In this document: positions 1-6,088 of the stretch, in pieces
Layout of the letters: each line of letters opens with the position of its first letter
How positions within the stretch are numbered: the first letter of the stretch is position 1
Made by a program: the position numbers and the translations under genes
The notes under the pieces: generated by a model
What the model saw: only the letters and a program-made list of their open reading frames with translations
Database searches by the model: none
What the model was told of the DNA's origin: nothing
From: Frankia sp.
Lineage (GTDB): Bacteria; Actinomycetota; Actinomycetes; Frankiales; Frankiaceae
Direction of reading: 5' to 3'
Assembly (NCBI GenBank): GCA_019689615.1
Contig: JADGHD010000100.1
Span: forward strand, 1-11,401
DNA length: 11,401 nucleotides

Positions 1-60
1 GGCCCCCCCCCCGGCGGGGCGGGGCCCCCCCCGCCGCCGCCCCCGCGGCCCCCCGGCCCC
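1..60 (-). repeat. G/C-only low-complexity tract with G-quadruplex potential on the minus strand
   Basis: All 60 bases are G or C. On the plus strand there are C-runs at 3-12, 25-32, 40-44, 49-54 and 57-60. The minus strand therefore has G-tracts of 4, 6, 5 and 8 separated by 2, 4 and 7 bases within 60-25, which fits the usual four-tract quadruplex pattern. The minus strand is the sense strand of the symporter operon that ends at 215, so a readthrough transcript would carry the G-tracts. The composition is more extreme than anything else in the window, and an assembly or contig-end artefact cannot be excluded. Confidence 0.55.
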
Positions 61-71
61 AATGGGTGGTG

Positions 72-105
72 CACCGGTCGCCGTGGGGGGTGGCGGCGAC
101 CGGTG
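72..105 (-). terminator. 12-bp perfect stem-loop downstream of the ActP-like gene
   Basis: Arms 72-83 (CACCGGTCGCCG) and 94-105 (CGGCGACCGGTG) are perfectly complementary, with a 10-base loop at 84-93. The structure lies 110 bp beyond the symporter stop codon on its sense strand. There is no T-tract, but GC-rich hairpins without U-tails are common 3' ends in actinomycetes. It is the strongest hairpin in the window and probably ends, or protects the end of, the minus-strand operon. Confidence 0.6.
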
Positions 106-118
106 TCAACCAGGCCCT

Positions 119-148
119 GCCCGTGCGTGGCCTCCCTCGGGCACGGGT
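119..148 (-). terminator. Second stem-loop in the operon 3' region
   Basis: Arms 120-126 (CCCGTGC) and 141-147 (GCACGGG) pair over 7 bp, extended by one G-T wobble pair at 119/148. The loop is 14 bases. It lies between the stop-proximal hairpin and the 12-bp hairpin and is a weak structure on its own. Confidence 0.35.
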
Positions 149-190
149 GGTGGGCCTGAACCCGGGGCCGAGCCGGGCTGGCCACTCGCT

Positions 191-212
191 GTCCGCCGTG
201 GCGGCGGCGGAC
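191..212 (-). terminator. Stop-proximal stem-loop of the ActP-like gene
   Basis: Arms 191-197 (GTCCGCC) and 206-212 (GGCGGAC) pair over 7 bp with an 8-base loop. On the minus strand it begins 2 bases after the TAG stop at 217-215. It may act as a terminator or as a block to 3' exonuclease together with the two hairpins further on. Confidence 0.4.
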
Positions 213-214
213 GG

Positions 215-1870
215 CTAGTGGACCAGCGCCTTCTCGGCCCCGGCGCCGGTGAGGGAACGGACCTCCATCTCGGCGAACTTCGCCTCGAACTCCTCGGCCT
301 CCGCGCCGGTCGGCTTGCGGCTGGTGACCGAGCCGAGCCAGCCGAGGAAGAAGGCCAGCGGAATCGAGACGATGCCCGGGTTCTCCAGCGGGAACCAGCT
401 GAAGTCGACGGAGGTGTCCTTGATCATTGACGCGCTGGTGCCGTTCGCGTTCACCTTTCCGGAGACGACCGGGGAGAACACGATGAGCACGACGGCGGAG
501 ATCAGGCCGCCGTAGATGCTCCACAGCGCGCCGCGGGTGGTGAAGCCCTTCCAGAACAGCGAGTAGAGAATCGTCGGCAGGTTCGCCGACGCCGCCACCG
601 CGAACGCCAGCGCCACCAGGAACGCGACGTTCTGGTTCTTGGCGAAGATGCCGCCGACGATGGCGATCGCGCCGATCACGACGGCGGTGATCCGGGCTAC
701 CCGGACCTCCCTCTCCGGCGTCGCCGTCCCCTTCTTTATCACGCTGTTGTACACGTCGTGCGCGAACGAGGCGCTCGCCGTGATGGTCAGGCCGGCGACC
801 ACCGCGAGAATCGTGGCGAACGCGACCGCCGCGATGATGCCCAGCAGCAGCGTCCCACCCAGCTCGTAGGCCAGCAGCGGGGCGGCCGAGTTCTGGCCAC
901 CGGGCGCCGACGTGATCTCCTCGGCGCCGACCAGGTACATCGCGCCGAACCCGAGCACCAGGGTGAACAGGTAGAACAGGCCGATGATGCCGATGGCCCA
1001 GGCGACGCTGCGCCGCGCCTGCAGCGCCGACGGCACCGTGTAGAAGCGCATCAGCACGTGCGGCAGGCCGGCGGTGCCGAGCACCAGCGCGATCGACAGC
1101 GAGATGAAGTCGATCTTCGTGAGGTTCGACGTGCCGTACCGGACGCCCGGCTCGAGCACCGCCTCGCCGCGCGGGCTGGCCGCCGCGCCCTCGCCGAGCA
1201 GGGTCGACAGGTTCATCCCGTTCTTGCCGAGCACCCAGATCGTCATCAGGGCGGCGCCGGTGACCAGCAGCACGGCCTTGATGATCTGCACCCAGGTGGT
1301 GCCCTTCATGCCGCCGACCAGCACGTAGACGATCATCAGGACGCCGACGATGGCGATCGTGATGTTCTGCGCCGCCGAGCCGGAGACCCCGAGCAGCAGG
1401 TTCACCAGGCCGCCGGCGCCGGTCATCTGCGCCAGTAGGTAGAAGAAGCTGACCGCGAGCGTCGAGACGGCCGCGGCCGTGCGCACCGGCCCCTGCCTGA
1501 GCCGGAAGCTGAGCACGTCGGCCATCGTGTACCGGCCGGTGTTCCGCAACAGCTCCGCGACCAGCAGCAGCGCGACCAGCCAGGCCACGAGGAAGCCGAT
1601 CGAGTACAGGAAGCCGTCGTAGCCCTGCAGCGCGATGGCGCCGGCGATGCCGAGGAACGAGGCCGCGGACAGGTAGTCACCGGAGATCGCGATGCCGTTC
1701 TGCCGCCCGGAGAAGGCGCGCCCGCCGGCGTAGTAGTCGGTCGCCGTGCGGTTGGTCCTGGCCACCCGCAGCACGATGACCAGCGTCGCGGCGACGAAGA
1801 TCGCGAAGATTGTGATGTTGACGGCTGGCTCGCCGACGGTGTCGGCGGCGAGGACGGGGGCCGTGGTCAC
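215..1870 (-). CDS. actP: ActP-like cation/acetate (monocarboxylate) symporter, SSS family
   Basis: A 551-residue sodium:solute symporter of the ActP/MctC type, probably importing acetate or other short monocarboxylates across the inner membrane with a cation. Visible marks are an N-terminal helix (about 19-36), the ISGDYLSAASFLG block (62-74) and the GGMKGTTWVQIIKAV signature (186-200). Further on come GTAGLPHVLMRFYT (265-278), the FATILAVVAGLT helix (351-362) as in E. coli ActP, and an ActP-like charged tail (521-551). Length matches the family (about 550). The start is a GTG at 1870 that overlaps the DUF485 stop as GTGA, with GGAGGTGAG upstream on the minus strand, so translation is probably coupled. 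The acs-yjcH-actP order supports the assignment. Substrate is inferred; pyruvate or propionate are alternatives. The symbol denotes family likeness, not proven orthology. Confidence 0.9.
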   Translation of the reverse strand: MTTAPVLAADTVGEPAVNITIFAIFVAATLVIVLRVARTNRTATDYYAGGRAFSGRQNGIAISGDYLSAASFLGIAGAIALQGYDGFLYSIGFLVAWLVALLLVAELLRNTGRYTMADVLSFRLRQGPVRTAAAVSTLAVSFFYLLAQMTGAGGLVNLLLGVSGSAAQNITIAIVGVLMIVYVLVGGMKGTTWVQIIKAVLLVTGAALMTIWVLGKNGMNLSTLLGEGAAASPRGEAVLEPGVRYGTSNLTKIDFISLSIALVLGTAGLPHVLMRFYTVPSALQARRSVAWAIGIIGLFYLFTLVLGFGAMYLVGAEEITSAPGGQNSAAPLLAYELGGTLLLGIIAAVAFATILAVVAGLTITASASFAHDVYNSVIKKGTATPEREVRVARITAVVIGAIAIVGGIFAKNQNVAFLVALAFAVAASANLPTILYSLFWKGFTTRGALWSIYGGLISAVVLIVFSPVVSGKVNANGTSASMIKDTSVDFSWFPLENPGIVSIPLAFFLGWLGSVTSRKPTGAEAEEFEAKFAEMEVRSLTGAGAEKALVH

Positions 1871-2268
1871 CGGCTCTCACCTCCGGCCTCGGCTGGCGCC
1901 GGGCCCTCGATCCTGGCCCGCAGCTCGGCGGCGGACGTGTCGAACTCCCGGTCCGCCCAGCGGACGTACAACCAGGTGATGACGAACGTCGAAAGGAACT
2001 GTCCGAGGCCGAGCACCAGGCCGACATTGATGTCGCCGACGATGCCGATTCCCATGAACCCGGGCGCGTACGCCGCGAGCAGCACATAGGTGAAATACCA
2101 GGCCAGGAACAGCACCGTCATCGGGAAGACGAAGCGGCGGAACCTCGCCCGCAGCTCCCGGAACTCGGGGCTGGCGGCGACCTCCACATAGCTCGCCCCA
2201 CCTCCCCCGCCACCACCGGGCGTCGCGGCCGGTGCCGCCCCGCCCGGTATCGACTGAACCGTGCTCAC
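1867..2268 (-). CDS. DUF485 (YjcH-type) small membrane protein
   Basis: A 133-residue protein with two predicted membrane helices (about 46-67 and 77-102). The DUF485 core is visible as SPEFRELRARFRRFVFPMT (33-51), then WYFTYVLLAAYAPGFM (57-72) and INVGLVLGLGQFLSTF (80-95). The first 25 residues are Gly/Pro/Ala-rich and probably cytoplasmic. DUF485 proteins sit next to ActP-type symporters in many bacteria and are thought to assist them; the mechanism is unknown. The open frame continues upstream to 2349, but GTG at 2268 is the better start: GGAGGAAG (2280-2273) lies just upstream, and the extra 27 residues are Arg-rich and unlike the family. The gene overlaps the symporter by 4 bp. A Crp-type site lies about 114 bp upstream. 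Confidence 0.88.
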   Translation of the reverse strand: MSTVQSIPGGAAPAATPGGGGGGGASYVEVAASPEFRELRARFRRFVFPMTVLFLAWYFTYVLLAAYAPGFMGIGIVGDINVGLVLGLGQFLSTFVITWLYVRWADREFDTSAAELRARIEGPAPAEAGGESR

Positions 2269-2272
2269 GCGA

Positions 2273-2280
2273 CTTCCTCC
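2273..2280 (-). promoter_or_regulatory. Shine-Dalgarno site fixing the DUF485 GTG start
   Basis: On the minus strand the sequence reads GGAGGAAG, with GGAGG ending 7 bases before the GTG at 2268. It is among the best Shine-Dalgarno matches in the window and decides for 2268 over the longer frame to 2349. Confidence 0.75.
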
Positions 2281-2297
2281 ATAACGGGAGAGCCACC

Positions 2298-2330
2298 GGC
2301 GGCGCGCTGACAGATCGCTGTTGCGCCGCC
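2298..2330 (-). repeat. 8-bp inverted repeat in the DUF485 leader
   Basis: GGCGGCGC (2298-2305) and GCGCCGCC (2323-2330) are perfect inverted repeats with a 17-base spacer. A competing pairing of CACCGG (2294-2299) with CCGGTG (2336-2341) would shift the stem. In the transcript this lies 30-62 bases upstream of the DUF485 start, so it is either a leader structure or part of the terminator of the preceding symporter gene. Confidence 0.35.
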
Positions 2331-2374
2331 TTCGGCCGGTGTTGCCCAACCGCCGATGAGCGCTGGGCGGACCG

Positions 2375-2390
2375 TGTGATTGCGGTCACG
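2375..2390. promoter_or_regulatory. Putative Crp/cAMP-receptor-type operator
   Basis: TGTGATTGCGGTCACG fits the CRP/GlxR pattern TGTGA-N6-TCACA at nine of ten defined positions. It also fits the Streptomyces Crp motif GTG-N6-GNCAC exactly (2376-2389). It sits in the 162-bp gap between the two symporter pairs, centred about 114 bp before the DUF485 start. CRP control of acetate uptake genes is known in E. coli (acs-yjcH-actP), and GlxR governs acetate genes in corynebacteria. Binding is inferred from sequence only. The overlapping symmetry ACCGTG/CACGGT (2371-2376, 2387-2392) could alternatively form part of a hairpin. Confidence 0.5.
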
Positions 2391-2430
2391 GTAAGGGCGG
2401 TACCGTCCCGGTGGGAGAAGAAATCCGCGG

Positions 2431-4344
2431 CTATGCGGTCGGCGGCAGCGAGCCGGCGCCCGGCGGGCCAGCGGTCGGCGACGAGCGGTCCGTCCCTGGC
2501 GACAGGGTGACGGCCCGCGCCGAGCGGTTGCTCGCGGGCGACGAACGGTCGACCGCGCCCACCAGCCCGCCGCTGGCCGCGTCGATCGGCACGCCCACCG
2601 CGCGTCCCGGCGGCACCGCTGCCCGGCCGTGGTGCTGGCGGATGCCCTCGGGAACGTGCAGGCGGGTCATCACCCGGCCGACCCCGGCCGGCATCGAGCC
2701 CGGCGTGCGCAGCGAGACCACCACCATCACGGCGAACGACAGCGGCACCGTCCACGCCGCCGGCTGCGCGAGCAGCGCGCCGGCCAGCCCGTCCGGCGCC
2801 CGGCCGAGCATGGTGACCATGGCCGCGCTCGCCGCCGTCACCCCGCCGACGGCCAGCCCAGCGAGCGCACCGGTCACGGTCAGCCGCCGCCACCAGATGC
2901 CCAGCACGAGCAGCGGGCAGAAGGTCGACGCGGCGACGGCGAACGCGAGCCCCACCGTGTCGGCCAGCCCCACCGAGGTGGCCAGCAGCGTCCCGGCGGC
3001 CGGCACGGCCACCGCCAGGATCGTGCCGGCCCGGAACCCGGCCACCCCGGTCCTGGCCCGCCGTCGTAGCAGGTCCTGGCTGAGCACCCCGGCCACCGAC
3101 ACGGTCAGCCCGCTGGAGGTCGACAGGAACGCGGCGAACGCGCCGCCCATCACCAGCGCCGACAGCGCCTCCCCCAGCGGGCCCGGCAGCACCCGCTGCG
3201 GCAGGGTGAGCACGACGGTGTCCGTCCGCCCGGTCAGCAGCAGGTCCGGGGCGTAGACCCGGCCGAGCGCCGCGTAGACCGGCGGGAACAGGTAGAACGC
3301 GCCCAGCAGGCCGATCACGGCGGCGGCCGTGCGCCGCGCCCCGCGCCCGTCCGGGTTCGTGTAGAAGCGCACGATCACGTGCGGCAGGCCCATGGTGCCC
3401 AGCAGCAGCGCGAGCAGCAGCGAGTACGTCCGGTACAGCTCGTGGCCGCGCTCGGCGCCGCCGGCGGGCGCCGGCCCGTCCCGGCCGAAGATCTCCTCCG
3501 CCCGCGGCACCGGGGTGCCCTCGGGCAGGGTGACCGTGCTGCCGGCGGCGAGCACCGCGCTGCCCGGCTCCAGCTGGACCGGCCCGCCCACCGGCTCGCC
3601 GTCCACCTGGCCGTGGACGATGATCGTCGCCGGCTCCTCGACCCGGACCCGGACCGTGTCGGCCAGCCGCACGGTGACCGCGTTGACGGAGACGGTCGTG
3701 TGGTCGGCCGGCGGCGCGGGAGCCCCGTCCGCCCGCCACGTCGCCACCAGGAAGATCACCGGTAGCGCGATCGCGGTGAGCTTCAGCCAGTACTGGAACG
3801 CCTGCACCAGCGTGATCGAGCGCATCCCGCCGGCCAGCACGTTCAGCACGACCACGCCCGCGACGATCAGGGCGCCGACCCAGCGCGGGGCGCCGGTCGC
3901 CGACCGCAGCGCCAGCCCCGCCCCCTGGAACTGCGGCAGCAGGTACAGCCAGCCGATCCCGACGACCAGCACCGACGCCACCCGCCGGACCACCGGCGAG
4001 CGCATCCGGATCTCGGCGAAGTCCGGCAGCGTGAACGCCCCCGACCGGCGCAGCGGCGCGGCCACCAGCACCAGCAGCACCACGTAGCCGGCGGTGTAGC
4101 CGATCGGGTACCACAGCATGTCCGCGCCGACCGCGAGCACCAGCCCGGCGACGCCGAGGAAGCTCGCCGCGGACAGGTACTCGCCGCCGATCGCGGAGGC
4201 GTTCCAGCGCGGGCTGACCACCCGGCTGGCGACGTAGAAGTCGCTGGTCGTGCGGGACAGCCGGAGGCCGAGCGCGCCAACGGCCAGCGTGGCGACGCAG
4301 ACCAGGGCGACCGCGACCGCCGCAGGCCAGGCCAGCGCGGTCAT
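2431..4344 (-). CDS. Sodium:solute symporter with large extracytoplasmic insert (putative carboxylate transporter)
   Basis: A 637-residue SSS-family integral membrane protein, distinct from the ActP-like one. SSS marks include GGEYLSAASFLGVAG (53-67), GGMRSITLVQAFQYWLK (172-188), GTMGLPHVIVRFYT (316-329) and AFLSTSSGLTVSVAG (405-419). The Ser/Thr cluster in the last one matches the TM8 sodium-site region of SSS transporters. About 13 helices are visible. Unlike ActP, roughly 100 hydrophilic, beta-rich residues (about 203-305) separate helices 6 and 7. The last 90 residues (about 548-637) form a Pro/Ser-rich tail. The ATG at 4344 overlaps the preceding stop as ATGA; the longer upstream frame is Arg/Ala-rich shadow. 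Carboxylate substrate is inferred from the LytTR and ActP context. Confidence 0.87.
   Translation of the reverse strand: MTALAWPAAVAVALVCVATLAVGALGLRLSRTTSDFYVASRVVSPRWNASAIGGEYLSAASFLGVAGLVLAVGADMLWYPIGYTAGYVVLLVLVAAPLRRSGAFTLPDFAEIRMRSPVVRRVASVLVVGIGWLYLLPQFQGAGLALRSATGAPRWVGALIVAGVVVLNVLAGGMRSITLVQAFQYWLKLTAIALPVIFLVATWRADGAPAPPADHTTVSVNAVTVRLADTVRVRVEEPATIIVHGQVDGEPVGGPVQLEPGSAVLAAGSTVTLPEGTPVPRAEEIFGRDGPAPAGGAERGHELYRTYSLLLALLLGTMGLPHVIVRFYTNPDGRGARRTAAAVIGLLGAFYLFPPVYAALGRVYAPDLLLTGRTDTVVLTLPQRVLPGPLGEALSALVMGGAFAAFLSTSSGLTVSVAGVLSQDLLRRRARTGVAGFRAGTILAVAVPAAGTLLATSVGLADTVGLAFAVAASTFCPLLVLGIWWRRLTVTGALAGLAVGGVTAASAAMVTMLGRAPDGLAGALLAQPAAWTVPLSFAVMVVVSLRTPGSMPAGVGRVMTRLHVPEGIRQHHGRAAVPPGRAVGVPIDAASGGLVGAVDRSSPASNRSARAVTLSPGTDRSSPTAGPPGAGSLPPTA
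2477..2550 (-). repeat. Imperfect 14-bp direct repeat in the symporter C-terminal tail
   Basis: GGCGACGAGCGGTC (2477-2490) and GGCGACGAACGGTC (2537-2550) are 13/14 identical and start exactly 60 bp apart, so they are in frame. They encode the duplicated DRSSP motifs at residues about 599-603 and 619-623 of the tail. This suggests the tail grew by local duplication; no function is known. Confidence 0.6.
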
Positions 4345-4958
4345 CGGCCCGCCCGGCCACGAGTCGTGGCCCCGCGCAGCGCCGGCAGCGGCCAGCGCCT
4401 GCGGCCCCCTCGGGCACGCCCGTCCGCGGGGCCGGCACCACCCGGCCCGGTCAGCTCCGCCGGGGCGGGCTGCTCGCCCGGCGGGCGGCCGGAGGCGTCG
4501 GACAGCAGCGTGGTGAAGTCGCGCTCGGTCCGCTCGGCCCCGCGCACGTACGACATGGCCAGCGCGATCAGCACCGGGTGGACGGCGACGCCGAGCACGA
4601 GCCAGTGCAGCGGCAGGTGCAGCCACGGCACCCGGACCGAGGCGATCTCCGGCACCAGCACGAACAGCAGCGGCAGCACGCCTAGCGCGAACAGCAGCGA
4701 GGCCAGCACCCCGGCGGCCAGCCGGCGCTGGTCCCGCAGCAGCCCGCGCAGGTAGACGTCGCCGAGCACGGTCTGCTCATCCAGGTCGCGGGCGGGGCCG
4801 CGGGCCGCGCGGACCAGCACCCGCCGTGGGTCGGACCGTGGGCTGGTCACCCGCACCCGGCGCGGGGTACGCCCACCGCCGGCCGGCGCCGGTACCGGGT
4901 CCGTCTGGTCCGGCCGCGCGGGCGGCTCCGCCGGGTCAGCCGGAACGGCCGGGGGCAC
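4341..4958 (-). CDS. Small two-helix membrane protein, partner of the adjacent symporter
   Basis: Up to 205 residues. A Pro-rich N-terminus (1-50) leads to a charged segment, then two hydrophobic helices (about 81-104 and 116-138) with the short LHLPLHW linker between them, and a Gly/Arg/Pro-rich C-terminus. Layout and position match the DUF485 proteins that accompany SSS symporters, but I cannot see a clear DUF485 motif, so it is called only by topology and context. GTG at 4958 overlaps the end of the LytTR gene by 23 bp and lacks a strong Shine-Dalgarno. GTG at 4850, just before TSPRSDPRR, is an alternative start that would remove the Pro-rich leader. The stop overlaps the symporter start by 4 bp, implying coupled expression. 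Confidence 0.68.
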   Translation of the reverse strand: MPPAVPADPAEPPARPDQTDPVPAPAGGGRTPRRVRVTSPRSDPRRVLVRAARGPARDLDEQTVLGDVYLRGLLRDQRRLAAGVLASLLFALGVLPLLFVLVPEIASVRVPWLHLPLHWLVLGVAVHPVLIALAMSYVRGAERTERDFTTLLSDASGRPPGEQPAPAELTGPGGAGPADGRARGGRRRWPLPALRGATTRGRAGR

Positions 4959-5835
4959 GGGTGAGGCTCGCCGCTCGGATCAGCCGGTCGCGCAGCGCCC
5001 GGGTGTGCCTGCGGCTGACCGGCAGCACCCGGTCGCCCAGCCGGACGAAGCACCGCCCGTTGTCCATCCGCAGCTCGTCGACGTAGGCCAGGGCGACCAG
5101 CGTGCTGCGGTGGATCCGGACGAAGCCGGCCGCGGCCCAGCGCTCCTCCAGCGTCGTGAGCGACACCCGGACGAGGTGCCCGCCGGTCGCCGTGTGCAGC
5201 CGCACATAGTCACCCTGGGCAACGGCGTAGCGCACCTGGGAGCGGTGGATGAACCGGGTGACCCCGCCGAGCTCGACCGGGAACGTCTCGTCCTCGGGGA
5301 CCGGCGGCAACTCGTCCACGCGGCCCGGCCCGGCGGCGAGCGGTGTGATGGCGGCCGGCGCCGGCCCGCCGGGCAGGCCGGGGGCGAGGGTGGCCGTCGC
5401 CGTGCCGCCCTGGGCCTGGGAGGCCCAGAGCACCTCGCTCACCCGGCGGACCGCCTCGGCCAGCCGGTCCGGGCGCACCGGCTTGAGCAGGTAGTCGGTG
5501 GCCCGCAGGTCGAACGCGTCGACGGCGTGCCCCTCGTGGGCGGTGACGAAGACGACCTGTGGCGGTTCGGCGAACCGGGACAGCACCCTGGCCAGGTCCA
5601 GCCCGTCCAGGCCGGGCATGCGGATGTCACAGAAGATGACGTCGAACGGCTCGGCGTCCAGCGCGCGCAGCGCCTCGGCGCCGCCGTCGACCGCGCGTAC
5701 CCGGCCGATCCGAGGGTCTGCGTCCAATAACCAGGCCAGCTCGCCCCGGGCTGGTGCCTCGTCGTCGACGACCAGCGCGGTAAGCGCCGCCCGGGGTGTC
5801 GCCGGCGGTGCCGTAAGCGCCGCGCCACCCATCAT
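4936..5835 (-). CDS. LytTR-family DNA-binding response regulator
   Basis: A 299-residue two-component regulator. The receiver domain (about 18-135) shows the acidic pair D24/D25, phospho-acceptor D70 in FCDIRMPGLDG, T98 and K118. A Pro/Ala/Gly linker (about 140-182) leads to a LytTR DNA-binding domain (about 184-286), with QGDYVRLHT (207-215), FVRIHRSTLVAL (238-249) and LPVSRRHTRALRD (271-283). It opens the transporter operon and overlaps the next gene by 23 bp. LytTR systems such as BtsSR and PyrSR of E. coli control carboxylate transporters, so the likely role is control of this operon. No histidine kinase is nearby. Codon 36 is a rare TTA (5730-5728). The start is uncertain among ATG 5835, ATG 5832 and GTG 5841; no Shine-Dalgarno is visible and a -10-like box abuts the start. 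Confidence 0.93.
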   Translation of the reverse strand: MMGGAALTAPPATPRAALTALVVDDEAPARGELAWLLDADPRIGRVRAVDGGAEALRALDAEPFDVIFCDIRMPGLDGLDLARVLSRFAEPPQVVFVTAHEGHAVDAFDLRATDYLLKPVRPDRLAEAVRRVSEVLWASQAQGGTATATLAPGLPGGPAPAAITPLAAGPGRVDELPPVPEDETFPVELGGVTRFIHRSQVRYAVAQGDYVRLHTATGGHLVRVSLTTLEERWAAAGFVRIHRSTLVALAYVDELRMDNGRCFVRLGDRVLPVSRRHTRALRDRLIRAASLTRAPGRSG

Positions 5836-5843
5836 GATCACGG

Positions 5844-5849
5844 ATGGTA
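5844..5849 (-). promoter_or_regulatory. Possible -10 box for a near-leaderless LytTR transcript
   Basis: On the minus strand the hexamer is TACCAT (TANNNT type), ending 8 bases before ATG 5835. No convincing -35 is present: TGGAAC lies 17 bp upstream and matches TTGACA at three positions. Leaderless mRNAs are common in actinomycetes and would explain the absent Shine-Dalgarno. Confidence 0.3.
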
Positions 5850-5865
5850 GTCGCCGGTCCGGCCA

Positions 5866-5893
5866 GGTTCCACCCCTCGGGAGCGGTTCAACC
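5866..5893. promoter_or_regulatory. Direct repeat GGTTC(C/A)ACC upstream of the LytTR gene
   Basis: GGTTCCACC (5866-5874) and GGTTCAACC (5885-5893) match at 8 of 9 positions and start 19 bp apart, 31-58 bp upstream of the LytTR start. LytTR regulators bind pairs of short direct repeats with a GTT core, usually about two helical turns apart. These are therefore candidate autoregulatory sites, although the flanks do not fit the published consensus well. Confidence 0.35.
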
Positions 5894-5961
5894 ACACCGG
5901 GGCCCCCACCGGCCGGCCACACTCCCGACATGTTCCGGTCATCCTCGGGGAACACGCGGCG

Positions 5962-5980
5962 GCCGGGACCCGGTCCCGGC
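5962..5980. promoter_or_regulatory. Perfect 19-bp palindrome, candidate operator
   Basis: GCCGGGACC (5962-5970) and GGTCCCGGC (5972-5980) are exact inverted repeats around the single base C5971. The one-base centre is poor for an RNA hairpin but typical of a dimeric repressor operator. It lies in the middle of the divergent region, about 127 bp from the LytTR start and 235 bp from the ligase start. No regulator family is recognised from it. Confidence 0.45.
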
Positions 5981-6027
5981 GGCGCCGGCCAACCGGTGTC
6001 CCCGGCGCGGTCCAGCGGAAGGCTACT

Positions 6028-6049
6028 CACCAGTTGTCCACTTCTGGTG
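6028..6049. promoter_or_regulatory. 22-bp inverted repeat CACCAG-N10-CTGGTG
   Basis: CACCAG (6028-6033) and CTGGTG (6044-6049) are perfect inverted repeats with a 10-bp spacer, so the half-sites are about 1.5 helical turns apart. The spacing suits a dimeric operator better than a terminator. It is about 166 bp upstream of the ligase start. Confidence 0.35.
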
Positions 6050-6088
6050 CCTCGGCCTGGTTCGGTGCAGCATGTCGAAGAACACTGC

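Noticed and set aside
1877..4441. Long 854-residue open frame on the minus strand across the second symporter and DUF485 gene
   Set aside because: Arg/Ala/Gly-rich with no domain motifs; it is an out-of-frame shadow of genes with clear helices and SSS/DUF485 motifs, typical of high-GC DNA.
5193..5206. TGTG-N6-CACA inside the LytTR gene, resembling a Crp site
   Set aside because: Half-site spacing differs from TGTGA-N6-TCACA and it is within the LytTR-domain coding sequence.
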